NCBI GenBank assembly: GCA_949825025.1
Contig: OX463784.1
Location: forward strand, 19,400,761-19,464,760
Direction of reading: 5' to 3'
DNA from: Siphlonurus alternatus
Lineage: Eukaryota; Arthropoda; Insecta; Ephemeroptera; Siphlonuridae
Length of the DNA: 64,000 nucleotides
The notes below the pieces were generated by a model. The model did no database searches, had not been told where the DNA came from, and worked only from the letters and a program-made list of their open reading frames with translations. Below are positions 1 to 12,260 of this stretch, in pieces; position 1 is the first letter of the stretch, and every line of letters begins with the position of its first letter. The position numbers and the translations under genes were made by a program.

Positions 1-401
1 TTAACGTTCAAGATTTTCAATGATTTTAATATTATTATAATGGAATTTATTTAATAACATAATTGTGGTTAATATAAACATTGTTGACCTTATATTAATT
101 AAAATGAATTTTTAAAATTATTTATTTCTTATAAATTTATATAATTATTTTTTTATTTTAAAAATTTATTTAAATAAAAACAAAGTTTTGTAATTTTAAA
201 AATTATTAATATTGAAGTATGAAACTCAATTTAAATGTAATTATTTAAAAAATTTTGTTGTTTTTGTTATTACAATTTTTTTAATTATGTATTAATATGT
301 TTTCATTCTTTGGCAAGTTATTTTTAATAAAAAGTGAAAAAAGAAGATATTGAATCATGAAATTCAAAGAGAAAATTAATGGATATTTTAGTTAAATTTA
401 A
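1..401. other. AT-rich spacer
   Basis: Very AT-rich with no open frame or repeat that I recognise. Confidence 0.6.
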
Positions 402-719
402 TGAGTATTGTCCTCAATTTTTTTTATTGCAGAAATGGATAGAGGGTGCAAAGTTATGCTACCCTGATTTTTTTCAGATTTTTTTGAGACCTGGAACTAT
501 TTTTAAAAAATTATTGAAACTCCTTTTCGTGACGTCACGAGACGCCGCTCCTTAAGAAAAAGATAGGACTTGCTGCCTCGTGACGTCTCAAAAAGGGCTT
601 TCAATAATTTTTTTAAAAATAGTTCCCGGTCTAAAAAAAATCTGAAAAAAATCAGGGTAGCATAACTTTGCACCCTCTATCCATTTCTGCAATAAAAAAA
701 AATTGAGGTCAATATTCCA
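402..719 (+). mobile_element. Family A palindromic element, copy 1 (subfamily A1)
   Basis: A 318-bp foldback. The arms of about 140 bp include ATTGCAGAAATGGATAGAGG, ATGCTACCCTGATTTTTTTC and GTGACGTCACG, and are repeated in reverse on the right. The asymmetric core CTTAAGAAAAAGATAGGACT sets the strand. Ends are TGAG.../...TTCCA between flanks AA and TT, with no target duplication. Confidence 0.9.
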
Positions 720-807
720 TTGTTGAAAATACTTCGAAAATTAAAAGATCAATAAAGATAAAAAAAATATCAACATACATTTTATATAAAAATTTTATTA
801 CAGATAG

Positions 808-1127
808 TGGAGTATTGACCTCAAAATTTTTTATTGCAGAAATGGATAGAGCGTGCAAATAAGTTATGCTACCCTGATTTTTTTCAGATTTTTTAGAGCC
901 CGGGAACTATTTTTAAAAAATTATTGAAAGTTCTTTTTGTGACGTCACGCGGCGGCAAGTCCTATCTTTTTCTTAAGGAGCGGCGTCTCGTGACGTCACA
1001 AAAAGAGCTTTCAATAAATTTTTAAAAATAGTTCCCGGGCTCTAAAAAATCTGAAAAAAATCAGGGTAGCATAACTTTGCATGCTCTATCCATTTCTGCA
1101 ATAAAAAAAATTGAGCTCAATACTCTG
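808..1127 (-). mobile_element. Family A palindromic element, copy 2 (A1)
   Basis: Same structure as copy 1, with the core in the opposite orientation. It lies only 88 bp from copy 1. The terminal bases are degraded (right end CTCTG instead of CTCCA) and the flanks are AG/TT. This is the one copy that does not show AA/TT. Confidence 0.9.
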
Positions 1128-3133
1128 TTGCTGATTTCGTGTCACTGAAATTTTTTATCTTTATAAATATTTCCATTAAAAACTTAAGCTCGCACTACTA
1201 TACATAAACCAATAATGATGTTCCAATAATATGCTAAGAAAATTGCCTCTAGCCATCAAATATGTAAATTTCGTTTATTTATTATAAAAGCGTTACTACA
1301 ACATTCAAGGTAAACAATTTATTGAATAAATATTTTGTTACGTTCCAAGAAATATTCACTTTAAAAATGTCTATGTACACCACGAGATATCACAAACGTT
1401 ATTTTTGTATGTCTCATTTTCTGGGGTCTTGAAGACAAAAAATTGCAGATATGCAATTTTGAGGGATACCCCATTTTATTTCAAGTTCACCACGCCATAA
1501 AATCCTTAATATTTTTTTAATATATGGATTATGCATAAACATAGCAAGAGTTCGTGGTGCCTCACGATGCTTTTTACAATAGACAATCTGCATGAAAAAA
1601 TTTTGTAGCAAATTTGAAAAATGAAATTTATCTTTCACCTTGATTTTGAGGTAGATAGTGTTAAAAGATGTGCAGATATTGATAATACGTAAGGGGTATA
1701 TCCAAATATGTTCTAAAAAGAAATCATGCTGGCTTTCGTTCTTATTATCATAATTTATACCACATAAAAATTTAGTGATTGCATGAGAATAATGTTATTA
1801 TAAAGTATTATTAGGTATTGATAGTTTTAATATAACTTCAAGAAATTAAAATTGTTGCCACTGTGCAGAAATAAAACACACACTATAACTCAACTTGAAA
1901 ATGCATATATATCTATCCTAAATCAGGTAATTTTTTTTAACTAGGTTAATTTCAATGTTTTCCTATTTTCAAAATCAAGAATAACATGGAAAATTACTAT
2001 TACTAAATTTGAAATACCTTAAAAATATTTTTAAATGATATAAAAATATGTAAAGGTTTAATTTTTATTATATTGTGTATAATATATTCTCTCTCTCCTT
2101 TATTTGTATATTTTTTTGTCTTTCTCTACCTTTTTGTTGTTGTTTCTGGTTCAGTTATAAGATGAAAAACATTTCACCCGCTGTGTTTTAGCCTCCAGGG
2201 AAAGAGTAACTAAGTTGCTTTGGTAGAGAAGAAGAAGCGTGTGTGTGAGAGCAAGGGGGGGCTTACATTCAATGAACTTTTGACCCCCCTTCCACTCACA
2301 AATTTCACCTTTTACAAATATAAAGTAAATTTCATCATAATAGACTTGTACGTAATAATGAATAGCATAACAGCTAAAGGAGTTCCAATTTATGGAGGAA
2401 GGGGTAAAGCAGAGGTACAGCCAACGCCAAATCTAATGTGAAAATCACGGGGAGGCAACTCCGTGCTTGTAAGAGCCAGGACCACCCCATTTATGGTACA
2501 CTCCATTCATTTGATATTCACTCCAGAAGTGTAAAGCTAGTGGTTATTTTGATCGTCATTCTTGCAGTTTTAAAACGTTGCATCAGAGAGTTTTGCAGTA
2601 TAGTAGAAATATTGGCATGTGAGTAAAATTATAAGTCTGAATTGAAAATATGAAGGTGAGAAAACCTTCATTTCCGTCTACTTTTAGAATAAAATTGACT
2701 CACTCTAGACATTGAGAAATGTTTTTGTAGACACGGCAAAATTGTTCATCAAATTATTTGCTCAAATTAACTCAGAAAACGTGAAAACCTCATTAAGGAT
2801 GGTCGGTAATATCATAATTTGTAATAATATAATATATTAGTCTTAAATTTAGTGTTTGGACTAAAAACCAAGGACTGGGATTCCTTTACAAGACACCTTG
2901 ATCTTATATAATATTCTCATTTTATAAATTGACGAAGCCAAATTTTTCATATATAATTAATTATGTATCTATTCTGTTACATAATATTTCATAATAAAAA
3001 ATGTTACGATATAGGCTGGTATTGTTGAATGTCAATCAACTATTCCAACATTACGAATTACTTATAAATAATATATTTTTCCATATCATATTTACTTATC
3101 GAAAAAAATGTAGTGTTAGCGAAAATATTTTCT
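1128..3133. other. Intergenic, no supported gene
   Basis: Three open frames of 62-74 codons (around 1414-1638 on -, 2220-2441 and 2438-2626 on +) have no recognisable motif and lack gene-like context. The 2160-2640 part is less AT-rich. Confidence 0.55.
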
Positions 3134-3190
3134 CGCCTGTAAGTTAGGCAACTTGTTCAGCATTCAAAATAAGCGGGACACGTAAGTGAC
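3134..3190 (+). repeat. Dispersed repeat (GTTAGGCAACTTGTTCAGCA)
   Basis: Similar to the reverse complement of 34510-34566 (GTTAGGCAACCTGTTCGGCA), including a following GCGGG. Shorter matches are at about 17510-17533 and 4040-4056. Confidence 0.5.
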
Positions 3191-3229
3191 AGGGGCAGAG
3201 TGACGTCATTGAACTGTTTATTAAAATTA

Positions 3230-3442
3230 CAGTCAGATTAATTTGGCATTCCTTCCGGAAGTAGCCGGAAGTGTGAAGTTTGTAGCTCTTCCATTTGTAA
3301 TTCAGTTTTAAAAATTTACATGATGGTTTGAAGTAGAAGTACTGACCAATGTGTAAAATTGTAACACTGAAATATGAATTGGAAGACCAGAAATCCTACA
3401 CTTCCGGCTACTTCCGGAGGGAATATCATGGAAATTTGACTA
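3230..3442. mobile_element. Family E palindromic element (TA-flanked), copy 1
   Basis: Left end CAGTCAGATTAATTTGG and right end the reverse complement of TAGTCAAATTTCC, with TA on both sides. The subterminal hallmark is CCTTCCGGAAGTAGCCGGA, mirrored on the right. TA duplication and CAGT ends fit a Tc1/mariner-derived miniature element. Confidence 0.8.
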
Positions 3443-5279
3443 TAGACGACCTTGAGCGTAAAAGTCTCGTGATCTTTATGAACTACTACCTAACATGAGG
3501 GAAATACAGTATAATTAATTTATATAATGAAAAAATACATAATGATTCAAAGCAATATAATTAAAATATCAACCAGTCAATCAATCAACAATATAATTAT
3601 TACATTATACGTGTTAACTGAAGCAACATACACGCGTCGTTACGTATAATATCGTAATGTTTATAATGTTTCCCAATCATACATTAACAGGTATATAGTT
3701 TATAACAATAATACAGCATTCAATGACGTCATATGATGTGAAATATGAGCATACCAGTCACGTGACAATTTTAAAATTGCTTTTTAAGAAAAACTTGCTA
3801 AAAATATCACAGAAAATTTCTTAACCCTGAATTTAAATTCAAATAAATAGAAATAAAAAGTGTAACCTTTTTGTAAAGAGGTAAAGAGTTCAACAGACTC
3901 TACAGCGCAAATTCAATCTTACATTTCTTAAGTTTACTATATTTAGCATTATCCAACCAATTATTATTATTATTATTATTAATAATGTACGCTATTACAA
4001 CAGAAGGAGGAGAGAGGAGAGGTAAACATTTGACGTTATCCTGTAAGTAGGCAACCCAACAATCTCATGGTGCTACCCTATTAATTTAATATATATAATT
4101 TTGTATGCACCTTGCAAGTAATTTGGTAAAAGTCTGTTTTTTTTTTTTTATTATTATTTGCTTGTCCATCACTCTTGTGATGTATGAATGAGAAGTTGAT
4201 GGCATATTTTGTTTATTCCTGTGTTTATTGACTTACTTTCAACATGTTTACGATTAAAAATTCTTACTTATATTGTTGTTCTTTAAAACCGAAAAAATCA
4301 AACATTATATTTTAATTAGCTTTATCTCAAGAGATTTAAATTAATATAAATAGAAAATATTCAAGTAAATATCATGACGTTATCAAAGACTATTTGACTT
4401 AAACTTTATCCCTTCCTTCTTTAAGTTAGCGTTATGTTTCTATACGTTCAGAGTAAAGCCACAAAACATTGCAGCTATCCAGCGGGAATACACTGTCTAA
4501 ATGTGTACTACCAAAAACACTATACACAAGACTATTGCTGATGCTGTGAATTCAGTCGCTGTGATCAACACACTTTATTGACCTTTAAACTCTAAAATCC
4601 CTTGCAAACTTTCTAGTCCACAAGGAATAAAGATATAATAATTTATTTTGCTTTGAGAATATATTGGATATTATTGTTTCTAGTTATTATTTTTTGCTGA
4701 GCTTATTTAAAATATAATAATATAATAATGATTCTAAAACAGCACCTCTATAATACCTATAATACAAGGTCTTTGTATATAGGACTGTATTGCTATTTTT
4801 ATCAATATATATTTAAAAATATATATTATATATATATATATATATATAATAAATTATTTCCTTATGTTGCTGCTATTTTGTATAAAAATTATTATTATAA
4901 ATAAAAAAAGTAATTTATGAATGAGAAGCAAGCTTATCTGAAATTTTAGAAACTAGATTATTACATTGTTTAAATTAATTTATTTTATGTGGTCCGGATA
5001 GAGTACATTTGGATATATCTGTTTCATTTTAAACATAATTATCGTTCAATTTAGTTTCATGCTTAAATTTTTAAATGTTAGTTTTGTTCGTAATATTGGT
5101 CAAAGTAATTGATACAAACCTCCCATTCCCTCTTTACAATTTACAATTATTAATTATTAGGTAAATTTATTGTGCATATTGTTTACAAAAAAAAAAAAAA
5201 AAGACTCTTTGATATTATTTTGTACCTTATATCTGTTTTATATATAATAATGTGTGGTTTTTCAATGATGAAATTCTCA
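3443..5279. other. Intergenic, AT-rich
   Basis: Contains a short TTA repeat, a TA dinucleotide run near 4829-4850 and a T run near 4137. Nothing else is recognised. Confidence 0.55.
3960..3982 (+). repeat. Short (TTA)n repeat
   Basis: About seven TTA units. Confidence 0.85.
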
Positions 5280-5642
5280 GCTGAAGGGTGAGTAAAAAAA
5301 AAAAAAATACCACACATGGAAATTATGAAAAAAATCTTAAAATTTTCTCCTTTACATTCTTTATCAGTAGCTAAAATATCAGGTATATAATACAAATTCA
5401 AGCTAGTTTTCCAATTATGAATTTTTAAAGTTGACTAATTGACATGGAAGTTCCATTTAATTCTCCATGTTTAATTAGTGAACTTTAAAACTAAAAAAAC
5501 TAGCTCGAATTTGTATGCCTGATGTTTTAACGTTTTAGCTACTGATATGGTATGTAGAGGAGAACATTTTAAGATTTTTTTCATAATTTTCATGTGTGTT
5601 TTTTTTTTTTTTTTTTTTTTACATTGGGCGTGTTACCTTACC
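5280..5642. mobile_element. Family J foldback, copy 1
   Basis: The arms AATTATGAAAAAAATCTTAA, TTATCAGTAGCTAAAATATC and AAATTCAAGCTAGTTTT are mirrored around 5450. The right end is ACATTGGGCGTGTTACCTTA after a long T run. The left end is decayed (AGGGTGAGTAAAAAA). It accounts for the short open frames in this interval. Confidence 0.75.
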
Positions 5643-8600
5643 TTTAACAGAGAAAAGAAAAATCCTTCTTTTCAGAAAGATACATGCATTACAAATCAGA
5701 TACAAATTGCTATTCCCAATTATTTACAAAGCATGGTACAAACAATAATTTTAACATTGAAAAGTTAGCTATATAATATAAAATGCATATGCATACAATA
5801 ATTTAGACAGTGAAATATTAACTATATTAAAAATGCAAGTACTTACCCACAGTATTTTTGTATTTATATAGTATTCAGTTTTAGTTTTTTTGATTGTATG
5901 ATTGTGATTGTATACAATCATACAAAATACATGTGGAAAAAAATGAAATTCCCTTCTATGTTCATGACAAAACGTATTTTTGAATATAAAGTAGATATTT
6001 ATTAAATATTGTCGTTTCCAATACATAACTAATTAAATGTATTATTAAATATAATTGAATATTGTTTTAAATACACATTGAACTCATAAATTATATATCA
6101 CTTATAATTATGATACCACATGTGTATTATAAGGTATTTATGATTTACTATTTGTGTATATACGCATGAACAATGAAATTTATTTTTACATATTAATTAA
6201 TCAATCAATTAATATATTTAATTATTAATAAACAAGTATTATTATTTTTATTTAAAACATCATTATCCTTATAAATATTTACGATGTAGTAACAATAACT
6301 ACATGTATTATAAAATAATTAAATAATTTAAACGTATATATGTTATTTATAAACAATTTGGTGAGTTATATTTATTTTAATTGAATAATAAAAGTTTATA
6401 ATTTATTAAATAAACCATGAATAAATTTCATTTAAACATTTTTATATAGTTAACGTCCATAAACTACCCACTAAATATATTAGTCAACGTGTGTATAGAT
6501 AGGGGGGAATGGAATTTTATGCGTGAAGAAAATGAACTCAAGAGAGCTATAAAAATTGGTAGACATGTGGTCAATAAATGACCAGTATACTTAGACTCAA
6601 AGAAAATGTCTCCTCATTGAAAAAAAAAAAAAAAAAAAACTAAAAGAATTTCTATGATCAAAAGTTACATTTGCCTATATATTTTTTTGATGTTTTCTTC
6701 TACAAAGGAAAATATATCATATCTCTTGAGAAATTTTTGATAGAAAAAAAAAAAAAAATACATCGATATAATGCAAAAAAAAAAAAAAAAAAGTAACGTA
6801 AGTCTCTTGGGATTAAAAAAAAATGCACTTGGATATAAGAAAAGAAAGATAGAGTATGCACTTTTCACATGCCTTTCCATATATACTAAGGTTGAGTTAG
6901 ACGAAAATGTCACGTCAAAAAGTCGTAAAAAAAACATATATGTTAGTAGACAGTAGTAGCATTGCAGGTTCGCCTAAGTTATATCGCCAGAACTGGACGA
7001 AACGTGTAAAAAAAAATATACTTGGAAAGGTAATACATTTTACATTACTTCAAATGGATCACATAGAGAAAAAAAAAAAAAAAAGGAATAACAAAAATTT
7101 TAGTATATAGAGAAAAATGTATGAAATAATACATTACGGTAAAAAAATAATAGCAAAAAATAAAAAAAAAAATTTTTTTTTTTTGATGAGATAGCTAGGT
7201 TTTGCACTATCCGTTGGAATTGAATTAGTTTGACTACTAACCGTGGCTAATGGGCCAAACATGGTTATCATCTTAAATTTCATATATGATTTAAATTAGT
7301 ATAAAGAAATATTGGATTCATCACACAGAGTTCCACATATACAAAATGGAACTCTGTGATTCATCCATATATATTATATTGAATGAGTTTTACTGGAAAT
7401 AACATTAAAAAACAAACAATTAGTGAAAATGCAGTAAAATGTATTTTTAAGTTAAAAAAAATGCCGTACTTTTTTTATTATTATTTTATTCTTTATTGTT
7501 GTAATAATGAACTCACGAATTATGTAAATGTGTTGTTACTAGCAAGTAAAATACTATCGAGACTTAAAATTAAAGTTAAAAAATTAGTAAATTAATTATA
7601 CATTTAAATATGAATAAATTAATCATTCTTTCATTTGGTAATAGTATTATAATTTAACCAGATAAAGGATGTGGATCTGCTTTCAAATTATAAGGATGTA
7701 GCCATCAGGCACTCTGCATCGTGCACGGTTGATTGTCAACACTATGTTACCTTTCTATGTGACTGATTTTTAATTTGAGGCCAGCCAGAAGTCTATTTAA
7801 TACTGACTCTTGCACTCTTGGCTGATGACGCACTACAGTTTTTGACATGTACAGTCTAACAAATGTAAGGTTACGCCCGACTCTATGGCGCCAGCTCCAG
7901 ACAGTCTAGACCGAATGGCGGCATCCATATATAAGATCCTTAATATTTATTTTCAAGATGTCCGCCGCGCGCAGTTGAATCCACATGTAAACTAAGATTT
8001 GCAATACTGTAAGTAAAGCGGACCTCCATTTGTTTTTCAATATTTTCACTTTTAATCAATAGATCAAAATTATATTTATAGGAGGAAATTCTTACCTCCA
8101 AAAGCTGCACATCTATTGTAATCAAACATGCAGGTGAAACATTTGTTATGTTCAGAGGTGTGCATAAAAGAAATTCAGATGATGTAACTGAATTTATTAT
8201 TAAAATAACCCTTGACCTTTTATATACTACCGCAATAACATAATAATTTAAAAAAATATATTTTTTTTCCTCCCACTGTATATACCATTATGAAAGTGTT
8301 ATTTATTAACAATTCCAAGCACAATACATTAACATATTAAAAATGTGGTTAAATCAAATACAATACAGTACATTAATAGAATTTTTAACATTATTTATTT
8401 TCACTGTTGTTTTAACTTCTTGTATAAGAAAACTCGTGCGAGTTGAAATAATAATGAAAACAAATTCTGTGAATTAATTTCAATATTGATTTAAGAGATT
8501 TTATAATAAGAATTATTTAGTTGTCTTTACCTTCTGTTGAATGAAATAAAAAGTAAATTACATTTATTATTATTAATTTTTCATAAAATGAAGCACAATT

Positions 8601-9612
8601 ATTAATAATAAGAAAATATACACAAAATATGACAAATATGTGACTAAAGATTCCTTACCATCATGCAATAAGTGAGATGAAATCGATTTATTTCATTCTA
8701 TAGGAGTGTAGTACTAAAAAAAGAATATATTTATAGACATTTTGAGCTTTAAAAAAACGTTGCAGCATTTTGTAGTAAGTTTTACAAGTAACAGTAGTAA
8801 AAAATTAAAAGATTAATAATTTCATGCAGATAGTCCATAACGAATTTAATTGAAAATAATATTTATAAAATAATTCGAATTAATTTGTTTATTTAAAAAC
8901 GATTTTATTTATTTTATTTTATAATTAAATATTGGTTCCAATATAAAAACAATGGATACATTGATGGAAACATAATTATAATATAGACTTGTTACAATCC
9001 TAAAACATAAATAAAATACGGCATACATTACACACATTTTACATGACTTTATATACAGTAGATATAAATATCTATAAACAAATGCATACAACACAGTATA
9101 ATCATAATAATACCTTGATTAATTGATTCAATTGTATTTAAGTCACCCATTGATTGCAATCCATTACAATCAAATTAATTATTATGAAAATACTATAATG
9201 CTTTTATATAATATAAAAATAACCTTAACTTATGAATAAAATATGAAAATCAGAAATACTATAATTTCTCAAAGTCACAGAATTATTTGTTATAGTGGAG
9301 AAATCACTGGATATTGTCAGTTTTTATGATGACAAGTAATAAAATCACAAGTCACATTAAACCGTCACTTCATGAAATTGACACTCGTGGGTTTTATCTT
9401 CGACTGTCTAGACCATGTAGACATTAAATTCTAGTATAGTTAAATTAGTTTTATGTCCCTAGTTACAGAAGTTGTAAATAAACTTTATTATTAACAAGGT
9501 GTTTGTGACATCCTCGTTGTATTTTATGTACTACGAGTATAATTTTAATAAAAATAATTTTATTAATTTTCAATTGCTATATAATTATATACTCATTCAT
9601 ATGTTATCGCAT
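5643..9612. other. Intergenic, AT-rich with A/T runs
   Basis: Many A and T runs of 10-20 (6620, 6740, 6775, 7070, 7170) generate lysine- and phenylalanine-rich spurious frames. The 7680-7985 part is GC-richer (GCGCCAGCTCCAGACAGTC, GTCCGCCGCGCGCAGTTG) but shows no gene or element. Confidence 0.55.
7324..7358. repeat. Short perfect hairpin
   Basis: CACAGAGTTCCA and TGGAACTCTGTG are exact 12-bp arms around an 11-bp loop. It is possibly the stub of a small transposon. Confidence 0.7.
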
Positions 9613-9795
9613 TGCAATTAATTGAGCAACGAAGGTGATTTAGTAGTTGAATAAGTGACAATTTTCAACCAAAAATTACGTCTTTCTTATCTAGTTGCAT
9701 GCACTTTCGGTTCATTAACAAGAGCTGTAGCGTCCATCTTGACAAGTTTCCACGTTTCCCTCAGTCACAAGTAAATTACAGAATTCATTGATTTC
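9613..9795 (+). mobile_element. Degenerate 5S-type SINE
   Basis: Decayed 5S-like GAGCAACGAAGGTGATTTAG and TAGTTGAATAAGTGACAATT, then the shared body AACAAGAGCTGTAGCGTCCA and CCACGTTTCCCTCAGTCACA. No tail is recognisable. Confidence 0.7.
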
Positions 9796-10341
9796 AAGAA
9801 CGTGACCTAAAGTGTACACGTGTAGTGTTATTATTCCATATACAGTATTGAGTTATAACTCTGAGAAGGAAAATTTTTGATTAATTAATTTAATTAATAT
9901 ATAACATATTTTTCCTACTATTTCTCAATTTATTAAATATACATTAAACAGACATGATGTTATGGTAATTAATGCTAAGTGCTATTTGAAATTATAAAGT
10001 AAATAAATATATCATATAGAGGAGGCCCTTTGACAAAGTTCTAAACAAACATAATAGAAGATGGTGAATCACTTACTTGTAGGTAACGTATATGAGGTAT
10101 AATATTTACTAAGATAATTGTAGTGCATAATTTTAGTAATTGATGAGTACATATTATATAATTAGAATTCAGTAAATAATGCTATATTACAGTAAGTAAA
10201 GTAACATTTAATAATAACCCATTTTGTACAAGACTAGCTTTTTTCAAGTCATTTAGGAAAAGATTAGTGTTTTTTTTTTTTTTTTTTTAGAACGCAAGGA
10301 ACTAATTTTTTAAATTGCACCTTGGACCTTGGATACAGTAA

Positions 10342-10564
10342 AGGCGGATTCAGATGGCGTCAACAGCGATGCGACGCGATTTTGTCACACAAGCTGTGAA
10401 ATCCTATGCGGCGAGCGAATTGCCAGATTGCGGCGGTGAAATCGCGTTCATTGCGATGCTCTTTTTTTTTATCGCCAAATTTGGCCGCCAATGGATGTCA
10501 CAGCAAGTAAGTGTGCATAATTCGCGTCGCGTCGCATGATAAAAATCGCTGTGTGAATCAGCCT
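10342..10564 (+). mobile_element. Family B element, copy 1
   Basis: The family runs from AGGCGGATTCAGATGGCG to the reverse complement of AGGCGGATTCACATGGCGA. Landmarks are GATGCGACGCGATTTT, GCTGTGAAATCCTATGCGG and CGCGTCGCGTCGCATGATAA. It is GC-rich against an AT-rich background. Flanks here are TAA and TCA, an imperfect TWA-type duplication. The short open frame inside is an artefact. Confidence 0.85.
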
Positions 10565-12081
10565 TCAATCAGGTTTGATGTTATATAATCATATTATAAA
10601 TAAGTAAATAGGTATAACTTCCTATTTTACCCCAAGTCAGGGAGTTTTAACTGTCAGAGACACCAACTGCATTATAATTATACGGATATGCATATAGCAG
10701 ATGCATACGATTTTATTTTATACATATTTTTTTGGTTAATATTATAAACTCTAAAATAGATAATTTTGTTTTTTAAATGTCTGTACTTTCATTTAATTTT
10801 AATAAACACCAATTTCAAATTAATTAAATTATATACAATGTTTTTTTAATAATATTAAAAAATTAAAAATATTTTTAATTACTAAAAATATGAAATTTGA
10901 AAGTAAATTAGTTATTATGAAAAAAAAGTTGTTTTAAAACTCCCTTAATCTTAATCTGAGCAATAAAGTTAATAAAATAAAACAAATAAATTAATAACAC
11001 GTTTTATTTTCTTAATTGGTTGAAATAAAGTATTCAAAAGTATAGTGCAGCTCATATGAAAATTAACATATAAGAATATAAATTATAACTCTATTATCTA
11101 CTATAATATTGTCAATTCTCTGTATCAAATTTTCTTTGGCAAGATTGAAGATAGGATATAATATATAGAAAAGACGCTTACAGTGAGATGGAATCAATAA
11201 TTTATCCTTAATTAAACGGGGAAATGTGGAAACCTCGACAAGCTGAACGAAAAATAAATATATACTCATTTAATAGAGTTAATATAGCATAATGTATAAT
11301 GTAATGATAATGATATAATGTATGAATGTTATAATTTCTATTTTTCCTTTACATTCTTGATTCAATATTATATATTTTTTTTCTTTTGCACAAAAAAAAA
11401 GTAAATAAAATCGTATTAATGCATGTTATTGCAAACAACCATAAATATGACATTATATTACATTATCAATGCCAAACAAAAACATTATACTAATTAGTAT
11501 CAGCAAGCATATATTATATGCATCAGTGTTATATAAATTTCACAGTTAGATGCATGCAAATAAATTAATTTTATACCACAATAAAAAAATTATGGAGAGA
11601 AAAAACAATGGTATTATTTACTGTACATACTTCAATAACTGTAATGCACTCACATTGCATGCATGCTTGTTTTTTTAGAAAAACATTTTCACATTACTAT
11701 GGATTCTATCATATAAATTATCAAACGTGTTCAATATATTATATAAAAATATTTTTTTTATACTGTGAATCATTGTAAATAATGCAATATTACATTGTTT
11801 ATTATTCATTACATTAATGAATTTATTACAGTAATATTTCTTTGACTAATTAGTTACCACACTGGTAAAGTAATATTAAAAATAATGAGATATTCAGGTA
11901 TAGTTGACCTAAAAATTTTTTTTTTGAATTTAAAATTTCAACTATTATTATTATTATTATTAACTATTGTTAATAAATTGGTAATTATTGTTACTTCAAT
12001 TTAGAGCCTCACTTAAAAAGAGACACTAAAAATCAGTACTATTTAATCAAAAATTACTCACTCACTGAGTATGACCTACAG
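10565..12081. other. Intergenic, AT-rich
   Basis: No gene, element or strong repeat recognised. Confidence 0.55.
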
Positions 12082-12260
12082 GGTAAGCGAGCAGTAAGAG
12101 CGGGGATTTGTGACGTCACGAATCACGACTGGCAACGCGTCTGCTTCTTATTCATCGGAAGAGAGGACGGAGGGGAAAGCAAGCAGCGCACTCTTTTTTC
12201 TTACTGCTCCCATTCTGCCAACCTGACTCGGTGCAATGTTGCCTGCCAAATACCCTGCCT
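12082..12260. repeat. GC-rich patch with GAGCAGTAAGA inverted repeat
   Basis: GAGCAGTAAGA at about 12090 is mirrored by TCTTACTGCTC at about 12200. Between them lie TGTGACGTCACGAATCACGA and a purine-rich GGAAGAGAGGACGGAGGGGA. It may be an old short transposon. Confidence 0.4.

Noticed and set aside
402..1127. CRISPR-like or tandem repeat array from regularly similar units
   Set aside because: The units are inverted-repeat transposons scattered over the window, not short repeats with spacers, and the genome is eukaryotic.
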